In this document: positions 22,924 to 32,537 of the stretch, one piece after another
Numbering within the stretch: the first letter of the stretch is position 1
Layout: the number at the start of each line of letters is the position of its first letter
Assembly (NCBI RefSeq): GCF_003852895.1
Contig: NZ_QUSW01000002.1
Span: 620,001 to 684,000, forward strand
Length of the DNA: 64,000 nucleotides
Reading direction: 5' to 3'
Origin: Rhizobacter terrae
GTDB taxonomy: Bacteria > Pseudomonadota > Gammaproteobacteria > Burkholderiales > Burkholderiaceae_C
Program-made: the position numbers and the translations under genes
The notes under the pieces: generated by a model
Seen by the model: only the letters and a program-made list of their open reading frames with translations
What the model was told of the DNA's origin: nothing
Databases searched by the model: none

Positions 22924-25317
22924 TCAGCCGCTGGACAGGCCGGCCAGGTTGTCCAGCGTGCCCAGGAAGCGGCGGAAGTCAATGGGCTTGGTGAGGTAGT
23001 CGTCGAAGCCCAGCTGCATCGCCCGCTCGATGTCGTCGGGCATCGCGTTCGCCGACAGGGCGATGAGCGCCACATGTTTCATCGACGGCTCCTGCCGCAA
23101 GGCTTGCAGCACGGCGAAGCCGTCGATGTCGGGCAGTTGCAGGTCGATCAGCACGGCGCGCGGCTTGAGCGCCAGCGCGCGCTCGATGCCTGAGCGGCCA
23201 TCCACCGCCACGTGCAGCGTCACGTTGTCGCGCAGGTTCACGATCTCGCGCAGCAGCAGCACGTTGACGGCGTTGTCCTCGATGTAGAGCACCTCGATCG
23301 CCGACAGTCCGGGCGACGACACCGTCAGCGGCATCGGCTGGGTCGCCTCGCTGTCCTGCGGCGCCTTGGCCGCCGGCAGCCACACCTCGAAGCACGTCCC
23401 CTTGCCTGCGTCGCTGCGCACGTCGACACGGCCGCCCATGCGCTCCACCAGCGAGCGCACGATGGTCAGGCCGATACCCGTGCCTTCGATGCCTTCGCGC
23501 TCCACCCCCAGCCGGTTGAACGGCTCGAACAGCCGCTGCAACTGGGCCGGCGTGAGGCCACGGCCGCTGTCTTCCACGCGGATGCACAGCATGCCGGCGT
23601 CACGCCCCTGGCCCGCATGGGCGGACACCAGCACCCGCCCGCCGACGCGGTTGTACTTGACCGCATTGCTCAGCAGGTTGCCCAGCACCTGCCGCAGGCG
23701 GCGCTGATCGGCCATCACAGCGCCGTGCAGCGCACCGGTATCGACCGATACCAGGGCCGTGTCGGCGGCCGGGGTGATCCACATCACCATGTCGCTCACC
23801 AGCGGCGCGACGGCCAGCGGCTCTGCGTTCAAGCCGACAGCCTCCACGCTGGTCAGGTCCAGCACGTCATCGATGAGCGCGAGCAGGTGCTTGCCGGCGT
23901 CCCGGATGTGCTCGGCCCGCGGCCGCTGCCGGTCGCCCAGCGGCTGGCTGGCGTCGTCGAGCATCACTTGCGTGAAGCCCAGCACGGCATTCAGCGGCGT
24001 GCGCAGCTCGTGGCTCATGCGCGAGAGGAACTGGCTCTTGGCGCGGCTCGCTTCCTCGGCCGCCTCGCGCTCGTGCCTCAGCGCTTCGGCGTTCTTGTGC
24101 TCTGTCACGTCCCAGTTGAAGCCGAGGATGCGCAGCGGGCGCCCTGCGTCGTCGCGGATCACCGTGCCCCGCGCGGCCAGCCAGCGCACCGTGCCGTTGG
24201 GCCAGCGCACGCGAAAGTCGAACTGGTAGTCGGTCTCGCGGTCGATGATGTGCGCGGTGCGCTCCTCCACGAAGTACAGGTCGTCGGGATGGATGCTCTG
24301 GTGCCGCAGCTCGTTGGGCGTGCGCCGCTCCTCGGACGACAGGCCACGCAGCCGGTACATCTGCGCGTCCCACCAGCTCTCGCCGGTGACGAGGTCACGC
24401 TCCCACATCGCCAGGCCCACGGTCTTGGCAGCGAGCAGCGTGCGCTCCTCCGCGCGGCGCAGGCGTTCCTGCGTGGTCCGGCGTTCGGTCACGTCGATGA
24501 ACACGCCGAACACCACGCGCCGCCCCTCGCGCACGGCAGCGCGGCTGCGGCCCACGATCCAGCGCGGCTGCCCATCCGGCCAGCGGATGCCGAACTCGAT
24601 CTCGATGGTGCCCTGCTCTCCTGCGGCCAACCGGGCATACGCGGCATCCAGGCGCTCCACGTCGGCCGGATCGGTGCGCGCGATCGCCTGCCGCCGGGCC
24701 TCCCACACGGGCACGTCGTCGGCGATGCCGTAGATGCGCCGCATCTGGGTGTTCCACTGCGTCTGGCGCGATGCCACGTCGGTGGACCACACGCCCACGC
24801 CGGTGGCATCGACCACCATCTCCATGCTCTGCGCGGCGGCCTGCGCCTTCTCGCGTTCCTTCACCTGTTCGGAGATGTCCATCGACACGCCGATCACCGC
24901 CACCGCCTCGCCCGCGGCATTGCGCTCGGCCAGGCGGCGCGTCAGCAGGGTGCGGTAGACGCCGTCGAAGCGCCGGTAGCGGGCCTCGGTGTCGATGACG
25001 CCGGTCGTTTCGGCGGCATGGCGCGTGGCGTCGCGGATCATCTGCCGGTCGTCCGGGTGGATGCGTTCGCGGATGGCTTCGATGGGCATGCCATCGGGCT
25101 GAGGCTCCAACCCGATGAACTGGTAGCCCCAGTCGTTGAGCTGGATGCGCTGGGTGGCGAGGTCGATGCGGTAGAAGACGATGCCCACCAGCCCCATGGC
25201 CAAGCCCAGCTGCATGCTGGAGGCCTGCACCCACGGCGCGTGCGCTGCGGGTGCGGCCCCCGCCTGCGGCGTGCCTTGCGAAATCGGCCCGGGGTCGGAC
25301 TCAGCGCGGCTGGACAT
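22924..25317 (-). CDS. Soluble multi-PAS hybrid sensor kinase/response regulator
   Basis: 797 residues without membrane segments. Three PAS/PAC units: about 35-155, 163-283 and 290-410, each with a PAC-type end (VSMDISE, VFIDVTERR, NWDVTEHK). Then HisKA with His436 ([15 protein letters not shown]), HATPase (N box LLSNAVKYN, G boxes DSGRGL and GTGIGLTI) and a C-terminal receiver with Asp725 (VLIDLQLPDIDG). It is a cytosolic sensor, probably of redox, small ligands or light; no cofactor residue is evident. The ABC exporter gene ends 29 bases upstream on the same strand, so they may be cotranscribed. Start ATG at 25317 chosen to avoid overlap. Confidence 0.93.
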   Translation of the reverse strand: MSSRAESDPGPISQGTPQAGAAPAAHAPWVQASSMQLGLAMGLVGIVFYRIDLATQRIQLNDWGYQFIGLEPQPDGMPIEAIRERIHPDDRQMIRDATRHAAETTGVIDTEARYRRFDGVYRTLLTRRLAERNAAGEAVAVIGVSMDISEQVKEREKAQAAAQSMEMVVDATGVGVWSTDVASRQTQWNTQMRRIYGIADDVPVWEARRQAIARTDPADVERLDAAYARLAAGEQGTIEIEFGIRWPDGQPRWIVGRSRAAVREGRRVVFGVFIDVTERRTTQERLRRAEERTLLAAKTVGLAMWERDLVTGESWWDAQMYRLRGLSSEERRTPNELRHQSIHPDDLYFVEERTAHIIDRETDYQFDFRVRWPNGTVRWLAARGTVIRDDAGRPLRILGFNWDVTEHKNAEALRHEREAAEEASRAKSQFLSRMSHELRTPLNAVLGFTQVMLDDASQPLGDRQRPRAEHIRDAGKHLLALIDDVLDLTSVEAVGLNAEPLAVAPLVSDMVMWITPAADTALVSVDTGALHGAVMADQRRLRQVLGNLLSNAVKYNRVGGRVLVSAHAGQGRDAGMLCIRVEDSGRGLTPAQLQRLFEPFNRLGVEREGIEGTGIGLTIVRSLVERMGGRVDVRSDAGKGTCFEVWLPAAKAPQDSEATQPMPLTVSSPGLSAIEVLYIEDNAVNVLLLREIVNLRDNVTLHVAVDGRSGIERALALKPRAVLIDLQLPDIDGFAVLQALRQEPSMKHVALIALSANAMPDDIERAMQLGFDDYLTKPIDFRRFLGTLDNLAGLSSG

Positions 25318-25346
25318 GGCGCCCAGTGTAGGACGCCCGTGCGCTT

Positions 25347-27212
25347 TCAGGCAGCCCGTTGCGTGTCCGAATCGTCGGCCTCTTCGCCCAGGAAGCCGCC
25401 GCTCTGGTGCGCCCACAGCCGGGCGTACAGGCCGCCCTTGGCCAGCAACGTGCGGTGGTCGCCTTCCTCCACGATGCGGCCCTTGTCCATCACGATGAGC
25501 CGGTCCATGGCGGCGATGGTCGACAGCCGGTGCGCGATGGCCACCACCGTCTTGCCCTCCATCAGCCGGTAGAGGCTGGCCTGGATGGCGGCCTCGACCT
25601 CCGAGTCGAGAGCGCTGGTGGCCTCGTCCAGCAGCAGGATGGGCGCATCTTTGAGCATCACCCGTGCAATGGCGATGCGCTGGCGCTGGCCGCCCGACAG
25701 CTTCACGCCGCGCTCGCCCACGTGGGCGTCGTAGGCGCGGCGGCCCTTGGGGTCGCTCAGCGTCTGGACGAAGTCATGCGCCTCGGCACGCTCGGCGGCG
25801 CTCATCATCTGCGCGTCGGTGGCATCGGGTCGGCCGTAGAGGATGTTGTCGCGCACCGAGCGGTGCAGCAGCGACGTGTCCTGCGTCACCATGCCCACCT
25901 GTGCGCGCAGGCTGTCCTGCGTCACGTGGGACACGTCCTGCCCGTCGATGAGGACCTGGCCCTCGTCCACGTCATAGAAGCGTAGCAGCAGGTTCACCAC
26001 CGTGGACTTGCCCGCTCCCGAGGGGCCGACCAGGCCGATCTTCTCGCCCGGGCGGATGTGCAGCGACAGGTGGTCGATGACGCGGCGGCCTTCACCCGCC
26101 GCGCCGTAGGAGAAGCTCACGTCCTCGAAGCGGACCTCGCCGCGGTTCACCGCCAGCGGCTTCGCGTCGTCGCGGTCGGTCACCTGCAGGCTCTTTGACA
26201 ACGTGTTGATGCCATCCTGCACCGTGCCGATGTGCTCGAACAGCGAGGCCATCTCCCACATCACCCAGTGGCTGATGCCGTTGAGCCGCAGCGCCATCGC
26301 CGTGGCCGCCGCCACGGCGCCGACGCCGGCCAAGCCCTGCGTCCACAGCCACAGTGCCACGCCTGCCGTGCTGAGGATGAGCCCCATGCTCAGCGCGTGG
26401 TTGACGATCTCGAAGCCCGTGACCATGCGCATCTGCGCATGCACGGTGGCCAGGAACTCCTCCATCGCGCTGCGGGCGAAGCGTGCCTCGCGGCCGGCGT
26501 GGGAGAACAGCTTGACGGTGGCGATGTTGGTGTAGGCGTCGGTGATGCGGCCGGTCATCATCGAGCGGGCATCGGCCTGCGCCTGCGCCACCTTGCCCAG
26601 GCGAGGAACGAAATAGCTCAGCGCGCCGACGTACAGCGCCAGCCAGCCGAGGAAAGGCAGCAGCATCCAGGCGTCGAAGTTGCCCAGCACCACCAGCAGC
26701 GTGACGAAGTAGATGATGACGAACACCAGCATCTCGGCGGCGATCATCCAGGTGTCGCGCACGGCCAGTGCGGTCTGCATCACCTTGGTGGCGACGCGGC
26801 CGGCGAACTCGTCCTGGTAGAAGCCCATGCTCTGCGACAAGAGCAGGCGGTGGAAATTCCATCGCAGCCGCATCGGGAAGTTGCCCGCCAGCGCCTGCTG
26901 CTTGATCGCCGACTGGATGGCCACCAGCACCGTGCTGCCCAGCAGCAGTGCCAGCAGCAGCGTGAGCGTGCCCTTCTGCTCCGCCCACAGCCGCGAGGGC
27001 TGGATGCGGCTGAGCCAGTCGACCACGTTGCCCAGCATGCCGAACAGCAGCGCCTCGAACGCGCCGATGAGCGCAGTGAACACCGTCATCGCGAGGATGT
27101 AGCCGCGCATGCCGCGCGTGCATTCCCACAGGAAAGCGAAGAAGGCGCGCGGCGGGGGTTTGGGAATGCCGTCCGGGTAGGGGTGGACGAGCTTTTCGAA
27201 TTGGCTGAACAA
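25347..27212 (-). CDS. ABC exporter, fused membrane and ATPase domains
   Basis: 621 residues, a half-size ABC exporter acting as a dimer. The N-terminal about 330 residues hold six membrane helices (for example YILAMTVFTALIGAFEALLF and MLVFVIIYFVTLLVVLGNF). The ATPase domain has Walker A GPSGAGKST, the signature LSGGQRQRIAIARVML and Walker B ILLLDEATSALD with a following H-loop histidine (IAHRLST). This is the MsbA/MDR-like multidrug or lipid exporter group; the substrate cannot be named. It precedes the PAS hybrid kinase by 29 bases and is divergent from the hydratase-like gene across 227 bases with no evident promoter. Confidence 0.93.
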   Translation of the reverse strand: MFSQFEKLVHPYPDGIPKPPPRAFFAFLWECTRGMRGYILAMTVFTALIGAFEALLFGMLGNVVDWLSRIQPSRLWAEQKGTLTLLLALLLGSTVLVAIQSAIKQQALAGNFPMRLRWNFHRLLLSQSMGFYQDEFAGRVATKVMQTALAVRDTWMIAAEMLVFVIIYFVTLLVVLGNFDAWMLLPFLGWLALYVGALSYFVPRLGKVAQAQADARSMMTGRITDAYTNIATVKLFSHAGREARFARSAMEEFLATVHAQMRMVTGFEIVNHALSMGLILSTAGVALWLWTQGLAGVGAVAAATAMALRLNGISHWVMWEMASLFEHIGTVQDGINTLSKSLQVTDRDDAKPLAVNRGEVRFEDVSFSYGAAGEGRRVIDHLSLHIRPGEKIGLVGPSGAGKSTVVNLLLRFYDVDEGQVLIDGQDVSHVTQDSLRAQVGMVTQDTSLLHRSVRDNILYGRPDATDAQMMSAAERAEAHDFVQTLSDPKGRRAYDAHVGERGVKLSGGQRQRIAIARVMLKDAPILLLDEATSALDSEVEAAIQASLYRLMEGKTVVAIAHRLSTIAAMDRLIVMDKGRIVEEGDHRTLLAKGGLYARLWAHQSGGFLGEEADDSDTQRAA

Positions 27213-27439
27213 GAGAGCTCCCCGGGTGAGGGAGGGAGATTAGCGGAAGTGCGCAAAGACTGCTGGATGTGGATTGCTGTTCTGGCGGAGGGTCATGGCA
27301 AAGTAGCATCACGAAGGCCACCACGATGACACCGGGAGAAATGCACTCGCGGCCACGAATGGGGGCGAACGCATCAGCCTGACCTTCCGGAAGATTGCCC
27401 AGTGACGCCTGCGCAATCGTCAGCTTTCAAGGACCACGC

Positions 27440-28216
27440 ATGTCAACCAACGAATTGGCCCAGGCGCTCGCCAGGGCGCGCAAGACCGGGCAGCCTCTGC
27501 GCGCAGCCGACTGGACCGATGCCGTGCTCGACGAAGAGCAAGCCTACGCTGTACAAGATGAGGTAGCGGCGTTGCTCGGCTGGGCGCCACAGGGCGGACT
27601 GGTACGCCATTGGAAATCGGGGGGCGCGTCACGCTCCGGGCCCTTCAGTCATTCGCCATTGGATCCTGCGGGTATCGACCACGCTGGCGAGGCTGGGTCG
27701 TTCCTTGGCGTCGAAGCAGAGATCGCACTGCGGCTGGGCCGTGATGTTTCGCCCGAGACCGCACTGAGCATGCAGCCCGAGGACGTTGACAGGTGCATCG
27801 ATGCCATGACTGTCTCGGTGGAATTGGTCTCCTCGCGCTGGCAGGAGGGCCTGGCCGCGCCAGCCTTGCTTCGCATGGCAGATCACCAGTCGCATGGCGC
27901 GCTCCAGTTGGGTGCCTGGCACGGCTACCGACGGCTGGATTGGGCGAACCTGTCCTTCCGGTTGTTGCAGCAGGACGCCGTCGCGTTCGAGCGACGCGGC
28001 GGGCATTCGCTTGATGATCCGGCCTTGGTTGTGCCCGCCTTGTTGAGGCACCTGTCCCGCGGCGGACTGACGGTCCCGGCAGGAACGATCGTCACCACCG
28101 GCGCGTGGGGCGGCATGCAGGCCTTGAGCGCCGGCAGCCGGGACGGCGGGGTCATCGACGTGAGCTTCGAGACATTGGGAAGTTGCAGCTTCAAGTTGCA
28201 AGCTCCGCGGCCTTGA
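27440..28216 (+). CDS. 2-keto-4-pentenoate hydratase-like protein (FAH superfamily)
   Basis: 258 residues. The arrangement resembles MhpD-type hydratases of the fumarylacetoacetate hydrolase superfamily: an N-terminal helical part (LAQALARARKTGQPLRAADW), then FLGVEAEIALRLGRDVSP with the likely metal-binding glutamates, VSVELVSSRW, and the C-terminal GTIVTTGAWGGMQALSAG. The usual ADN...G substrate motif is replaced by ADHQSHGALQLG, so the exact substrate is open. Known members hydrate 2-hydroxy-penta-2,4-dienoate in meta-cleavage pathways, but no such pathway genes are adjacent. AAGGACC lies just upstream of the ATG. Confidence 0.72.
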   Translation: MSTNELAQALARARKTGQPLRAADWTDAVLDEEQAYAVQDEVAALLGWAPQGGLVRHWKSGGASRSGPFSHSPLDPAGIDHAGEAGSFLGVEAEIALRLGRDVSPETALSMQPEDVDRCIDAMTVSVELVSSRWQEGLAAPALLRMADHQSHGALQLGAWHGYRRLDWANLSFRLLQQDAVAFERRGGHSLDDPALVVPALLRHLSRGGLTVPAGTIVTTGAWGGMQALSAGSRDGGVIDVSFETLGSCSFKLQAPRP

Positions 28217-28229
28217 TTCGCACACCGTC

Positions 28230-28775
28230 ATGCCACTGCAACTCACGCTTCGGCCTGCGCTTCCAGACGACGCATCCGTTCTGGCCGCCTTCGCCTCCAC
28301 CGCCTTCCGGGACACCTACCGCGACCTCGACGACCCGCAAGACATCGCCGACTACGTGGCCGAACACTTCACGCCGGAAGTCCTGGCACAGGACATCGCA
28401 GACCCATCGTGCATGACGCTGCTGGCCGAGGCAGACTCCGTGCTGGTGGGCTATGCCGTCATCAAGCAATCCAGCCCGCCCGACTGTGTCGAAGGACCAG
28501 CGCCGATCGAGCTGGCACGGCTGTACCTCGGGCACAAACACATCGGCCGAGGCTACGGCGCCCAGCTCATGCTCGCCGTCCACGCCGAAGCCCGGCGGCA
28601 AGGTGCCCAGACCCTCTGGCTGGGTGTCTACGATCGCAACCTGCGGGCCGTGCGGTTCTACGAGCAGTTCGGCTTCCGCAAGGTCGGCGGCAAGGAGTTC
28701 CTGTTCGGCGGACAGGTCTACATCGACCCCATCTACGCAGCGCCCGTGCGGGGCAATGAATGGAGCCACCCTTGA
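28230..28775 (+). CDS. GNAT family N-acetyltransferase
   Basis: 181 residues, one GNAT domain. LTLRPALPDDASVLAAFAST opens the fold, the beta-4/alpha-3 acetyl-CoA pyrophosphate loop is GRGYGAQLMLAVHAEARRQG, and the C-terminal NLRAVRFYEQFGFRKVGGKE is the usual motif B ending. It transfers an acetyl group from acetyl-CoA to an amine; the substrate is unknown. The start lies 13 bases after the hydratase-like gene. Its stop codon overlaps the TTG start of the next gene, so these three genes probably form one operon. Confidence 0.9.
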   Translation: MPLQLTLRPALPDDASVLAAFASTAFRDTYRDLDDPQDIADYVAEHFTPEVLAQDIADPSCMTLLAEADSVLVGYAVIKQSSPPDCVEGPAPIELARLYLGHKHIGRGYGAQLMLAVHAEARRQGAQTLWLGVYDRNLRAVRFYEQFGFRKVGGKEFLFGGQVYIDPIYAAPVRGNEWSHP

Positions 28776-29314
28776 ATCGTCGCCAACTCCTCGTCCTGCT
28801 CGCAGGCGCATGCACGACGTCTGCACATGCAAGCGTCGTCTTCTACATGGCGGCGGTCAACTCAGATGAGGTGCCGGCGCTGGACGCGAATGCCCGCAAA
28901 CTTGGCTCCGTCTTGCTGGAGTCGTCGGGCAATTGGAATCTCTATCTGGACAAGGCCTGGGATGGCCTGCATTGGATCCTCACCGGCGCTGCAAAGTACG
29001 ACAAGGCAAACCCGTTATCCGAAATGCTGCGTGGCGGAAGCTCCTTGGCAACACAACTCCCATACGGCAAACCAAAGATGCATTCGCCTCGGCAAGTCAA
29101 GGCATATGCGCGACGACTGGCCGCCGAGACTGACAGTTCGCTGCGTGGCCGCTACGACCCTGCCGAAATGGATCGGCAGAACGTCTACCCAGGCGACTGG
29201 GCAGATGACCCGGAGGAAGGGTTTGCATACCTCCTTTCCGCGTTCCGCATGCTGCAATCCTTCACTGTCCGGGCTGCAAAGGCCGACAAGGCCATCCTTT
29301 GTTGCTGGGGTTGA
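28772..29314 (+). CDS. Exported DUF1877 family protein
   Basis: 180 residues from a TTG start that overlaps the preceding stop (TTGA) and has GGAG about 7 bases upstream; a start at 28760 is also possible. Residues 1-20 form a signal peptide (RRQLLVLLAGACTTSAHA) that could be cut by signal peptidase I or at the cysteine. The rest is DUF1877 (YfbM-like): YMAAVNSDEV, WDGLHWILTGAAKYDKANPL, YGKPKMHSPRQVKAYARRLA, and VYPGDWADDPEEGFAYLLSA. YfbM-type proteins are normally cytosolic, so the export signal is unusual. Function unknown. Confidence 0.7.
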   Translation: MNRRQLLVLLAGACTTSAHASVVFYMAAVNSDEVPALDANARKLGSVLLESSGNWNLYLDKAWDGLHWILTGAAKYDKANPLSEMLRGGSSLATQLPYGKPKMHSPRQVKAYARRLAAETDSSLRGRYDPAEMDRQNVYPGDWADDPEEGFAYLLSAFRMLQSFTVRAAKADKAILCCWG

Positions 29315-29393
29315 GCGCCAACACATCTCACCGTCGTGCCTGCGATCGGCAGTTCCTGGCCAGCAACGAGCGCCGGCAGCGGCTGCCCAGCGA

Positions 29394-30479
29394 TCAACGC
29401 CGCGGAATCCGCCGCGTCTGTCCCACCGCCAGCACGAAGAAATCCTGCTCGCTGATCCCGGCTGCCTCACGCTCCAGCACCAGTTGCCGCGGCGGTTCAT
29501 CCAGTGCTTCGTCCGTCAGCTCGAACGTGCCCCAATGCACGCCCAGCGATCGCTTGGCACCCAGGTCCTGGTGGATCTTCACCGCCTCGTGCACGTTGAC
29601 GTGCTGGTCCGCCATGAACCAGCGCGGCTCGTACGCGCCGATGGGCACCAGCGCAATGTCGAAGCCACTGCCGCCTTGCCGCTGCGCGAGCCGCTGGCGG
29701 ATGTCCTTGAAGTCGCGCGAGTAGCCCGTGTCGCCTGCGTAGAAGAGATGGCAGTCCGGCGCCATCACGGCAAAGCCGCCCCACAGGGTGAGCATGCGGT
29801 CGCTGAGGCTGCGCGACGACCAATGCTGGGAGGGCAACAGCATGACCTCCACCTCACCGGACTGCGCACGCACGACATGCGAATCCCACCAGTCGAGTTC
29901 GACCGCGTTCGACACGCCCTTCGAATGCAGCCAGTCCTTCAGGCCCAGCGGAACGACGAAGAGCGGAGCGCCGCCATCCTGTGCATTCAGATGCCGGATG
30001 GAGGCTTCGTCCAGGTGGTCGTAGTGGTTGTGCGAGGCCACCACCAGGTCGATGCGGGGCAGTTCGCCCAGCGCCATGCCGGGCGGCAGATGCCGCTTCG
30101 GTCCGGCGAACGCCACCGGCGAGGCGCGGTCTGAAAAGATGGGATCCGTCAGGACGTTGAGCCCGCCCAGTTGCGCGAGCACGGTGGCATGCCCGATCCA
30201 GGTGACCGCCGGCTCCATCGCGACGCCGGCCTTCGCGTTGGCTTGGATGAAGGCGAGGTCCGGCTGCGTGCTTGGAATCGGTTCGACGGGACGCGGAGGC
30301 AGCCCCTGCCGCGATGCATTCCAGCGCCATCGCAAGACCTCGGCCAGGCTCTTGGGCTGGAAGTCGCCATCGTTGTTCTGGAACCCGTCTGGGCGGTGGT
30401 GGGGCTTGGACGGGTCGTAGTAGCGGTTCTTCGGTCGGCTCACGGTGGCAACGCCTGGCGACGAGCTGAAAGCGGCCAT
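29394..30479 (-). CDS. MBL-fold metal-dependent hydrolase (NAPE-PLD/UlaG-like)
   Basis: 361 residues, cytosolic. It carries the metallo-beta-lactamase fold of the UlaG/N-acyl-phosphatidylethanolamine phospholipase D group. The metal site is ASHNHYDHLD (HxHxDH), earlier strands read VTWIGHATVLAQLGG and LTDPIFSDRASP, and later ligands are in LLPSQHWSSRSLSDR and FYAGDTGYSRDF with a final histidine in LGVHWGTFEL. It likely hydrolyses a phosphodiester or lactone; the substrate is not determinable. The ATG at 30479 begins the conserved chain. It follows the gene at 30543 on the same strand. Confidence 0.88.
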   Translation of the reverse strand: MAAFSSSPGVATVSRPKNRYYDPSKPHHRPDGFQNNDGDFQPKSLAEVLRWRWNASRQGLPPRPVEPIPSTQPDLAFIQANAKAGVAMEPAVTWIGHATVLAQLGGLNVLTDPIFSDRASPVAFAGPKRHLPPGMALGELPRIDLVVASHNHYDHLDEASIRHLNAQDGGAPLFVVPLGLKDWLHSKGVSNAVELDWWDSHVVRAQSGEVEVMLLPSQHWSSRSLSDRMLTLWGGFAVMAPDCHLFYAGDTGYSRDFKDIRQRLAQRQGGSGFDIALVPIGAYEPRWFMADQHVNVHEAVKIHQDLGAKRSLGVHWGTFELTDEALDEPPRQLVLEREAAGISEQDFFVLAVGQTRRIPRR

Positions 30480-30542
30480 GATGCCCGAGCCCTCACCGGG
30501 CCGCTGTCGCGACTCGGTCAATCGGCGGCCCGGCACTCGCGA

Positions 30543-31055
30543 TCAGGCGTCGCCACCACCCGTGCCGTCCGCCGGCTTGGGAGCCCAGCCCTCTTCGGTC
30601 ATCACCCAAGACTGCCGCCCGTCCCACAGTTCGAGGCCGATGGCTTCACCGACCGTGCCCGGAAAGGCACGGCTCTCCGTGGGCGAGATGACGAGCAGTC
30701 GTGCCAGCGCCTCGTCTTCGGGCACTGGCACAGGCATCACGTATTCACCGTCGGGCAGATTCATCAACGCATCCATGTCGGGCTGGCCCAGCAGTACCGC
30801 CTTCAGCGGCAAGGGAAATGCCGCGAGGAATTCACCGACCAGCTCCTGGTCGTAGAGTGCCAGCGCGGCCACCAGCCGAAGGCGGCTCTTGAGGTCCCAG
30901 GCGTGATCGAAGGCCGTCTCATAGTGAGGACGGCCCTCCAGCACGGCGGCGATCTGCGGCACGGTGACGCGATACCACTTGGCGGCTTCGGCAGCCGTCA
31001 TGGAGTTCATTCGCGGCACGGGAAACGGAAACGCGGGCTGGATGTCGTTCGCCAT
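30543..31055 (-). CDS. Hypothetical protein
   Basis: A 170-residue protein without signal peptide. It starts with a proline-rich stretch (AFPFPVPRMNS), then helices (TAAEAAKWYRVTVPQIAAVL, SRLRLVAALALYDQELVGEF), a proline/acid loop (VPVPEDEALARLL) and a short beta ending (LELWDGRQSWVMTEEGW). I do not recognise a family. It lies between the DUF1501 gene (66 bases upstream on the same strand) and the metal hydrolase (63 bases downstream). ATG at 31055 chosen as the first good start; an upstream frame of 17 codons is also open. Confidence 0.6.
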   Translation of the reverse strand: MANDIQPAFPFPVPRMNSMTAAEAAKWYRVTVPQIAAVLEGRPHYETAFDHAWDLKSRLRLVAALALYDQELVGEFLAAFPLPLKAVLLGQPDMDALMNLPDGEYVMPVPVPEDEALARLLVISPTESRAFPGTVGEAIGLELWDGRQSWVMTEEGWAPKPADGTGGGDA

Positions 31056-31121
31056 GGGACGGCTCGTTTGACGCGGAACCGGCATCTTGCCATCGCGCCG
31101 GCGCAAGCCAGCCCGGAACGA

Positions 31122-32510
31122 TCACCCCATGAAGCCCAGATCCCGCGTCGACGCGTCATAGTTCGCGAGATTCGGCAACACCGTCAGCAAGTCCGTCGAC
31201 GAGATGCCCAGCCAGCCGCCCAAGGTCGCGGCGTACTGGTCCACCGACGTGCTCGGCAGCAGCCTCCCCTGCCCCACGTCATCCGGCCCGTTGTTCGCCA
31301 CCGCCGGCGGCGTGCCGTAGAAGCGCTGGCCCTTCACCGCACCGCCCATCATCATGTGCATGCTGCCCCAGCCGTGGTCGCTGCCGTCGTTGTTGCCGGC
31401 GAGCGTGCGGCCGAAGTCGGAAGCAGTGAAGGTGGTGACCTTGTCGGCCACGCCCAACTCGACGGTCGCGTTGTAGAACGCAGCCATCGCGCCGCTCACG
31501 GCAGACAGCAGGCCCGGGTGAGTGGACACCAATCCGTCATGCGTGTCGAACCCACCCATGGACACGAAGAACACCTGCCGCTTCGCGCCCAGCGCCGATG
31601 CGCACGAGATCATGCGCGCGACCATCTTGAGCTGGTCGGCCAGGCTGCCCGTCGGAAACGCGGTCGTGATCGCCGGCGCACCGGACAAGGCGGTGGACAA
31701 GGCCCCGTCCGCCACGATGGACCGGTTCATCACACGGCTGTACTCGCTCTCGAACATGTCCGTGCGCGACTGCGTGACGATGGTTCGCAGCGCGTTGGAG
31801 CATGCCGTGGAGCCGAACAGCGGCTTGGCGATGCCGTTCACCGCCACCGATCCGTTGGTGGACACCTGGTACTGCACCGCCGTCTTGCCCGACATGAAGA
31901 CCGCATTGCCCGACACGTTCACGCAGGTGAAGGTGGCGTTGCCGTTGCCCGACTCGAAGAGGTCGCCCATGCGGCCGCCCCAGCCCGAGGTTGCACCCTC
32001 GGGCGAGGAAGACTGCCACACCGATTGCTGGTCGTTGTGCGAGAAGAGCTTGGGCGGCAGCGGCACGGACTTGGCGGTGTACTGCGCCTTGGTGGTCGGC
32101 TGGATGAGCGTGCCCACGTTCAGCAGCACGCCCAGATGGCCTGCGTTGAACAGCGGCAAGAGCGGCGACAGCTCCGGCGCGAAGGCGTACTGCCGGCTGT
32201 CGGGCAGCGCCACCGACGGCGCCAGTGCCGTGGCCGTCAGCGCGTCGCGCGCATAGGCCAGCGTGGGCCGCTGCGCCTGGTACAGCGTGTAGTTGGTGCT
32301 GTCGTAGGGAACGAGGGTGTTCGCATAGTCGTTGCCGCCGTAGAGGAACACGCACACCAGCGCCTTGTAGTCGGTCGCCGTGGCGGCCGAGGCCTCGGCC
32401 AGCGTGGCGAGGTTCAGCGCCCAGGGCGCGGCCGCGCCGGCAATGGACAGGCTGGATGCGCGCTTCAGGAAGGCGCGACGTGATGCGTTCATGGGACCGA
32501 TGTTGTTCAT
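31122..32510 (-). CDS. DUF1501 protein, probable Tat-exported
   Basis: 462 residues. A twin-arginine-like signal is present (SRRAFLK at 10-16, hydrophobic region, ending AEASAA about 43), so folded export is likely. The rest is DUF1501, related to the alkaline phosphatase/sulfatase fold: VCVFLYGGNDYANTLVPYDS near the start, the LPLFNAGHLGVLLNVGTLIQ segment, GGFDTHDGL, then ASDFGRTLAGNNDGSDHGWG with conserved Asp/His residues typical of a metal site. Function unknown. It follows a DUF1800 gene by 27 bases; the two families occur together in many bacteria, implying a joint surface or periplasmic role. Confidence 0.9.
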   Translation of the reverse strand: MNNIGPMNASRRAFLKRASSLSIAGAAAPWALNLATLAEASAATATDYKALVCVFLYGGNDYANTLVPYDSTNYTLYQAQRPTLAYARDALTATALAPSVALPDSRQYAFAPELSPLLPLFNAGHLGVLLNVGTLIQPTTKAQYTAKSVPLPPKLFSHNDQQSVWQSSSPEGATSGWGGRMGDLFESGNGNATFTCVNVSGNAVFMSGKTAVQYQVSTNGSVAVNGIAKPLFGSTACSNALRTIVTQSRTDMFESEYSRVMNRSIVADGALSTALSGAPAITTAFPTGSLADQLKMVARMISCASALGAKRQVFFVSMGGFDTHDGLVSTHPGLLSAVSGAMAAFYNATVELGVADKVTTFTASDFGRTLAGNNDGSDHGWGSMHMMMGGAVKGQRFYGTPPAVANNGPDDVGQGRLLPSTSVDQYAATLGGWLGISSTDLLTVLPNLANYDASTRDLGFMG

Positions 32511-32537
32511 GGTGATGTCCTTGTCGTCGCCGCGCCG

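Noticed and set aside
23212-25572. Plus-strand open frame opposite the PAS hybrid kinase
   Set aside because: Antisense to well-defined PAS, kinase and receiver domains; composition is that of a shadow frame.
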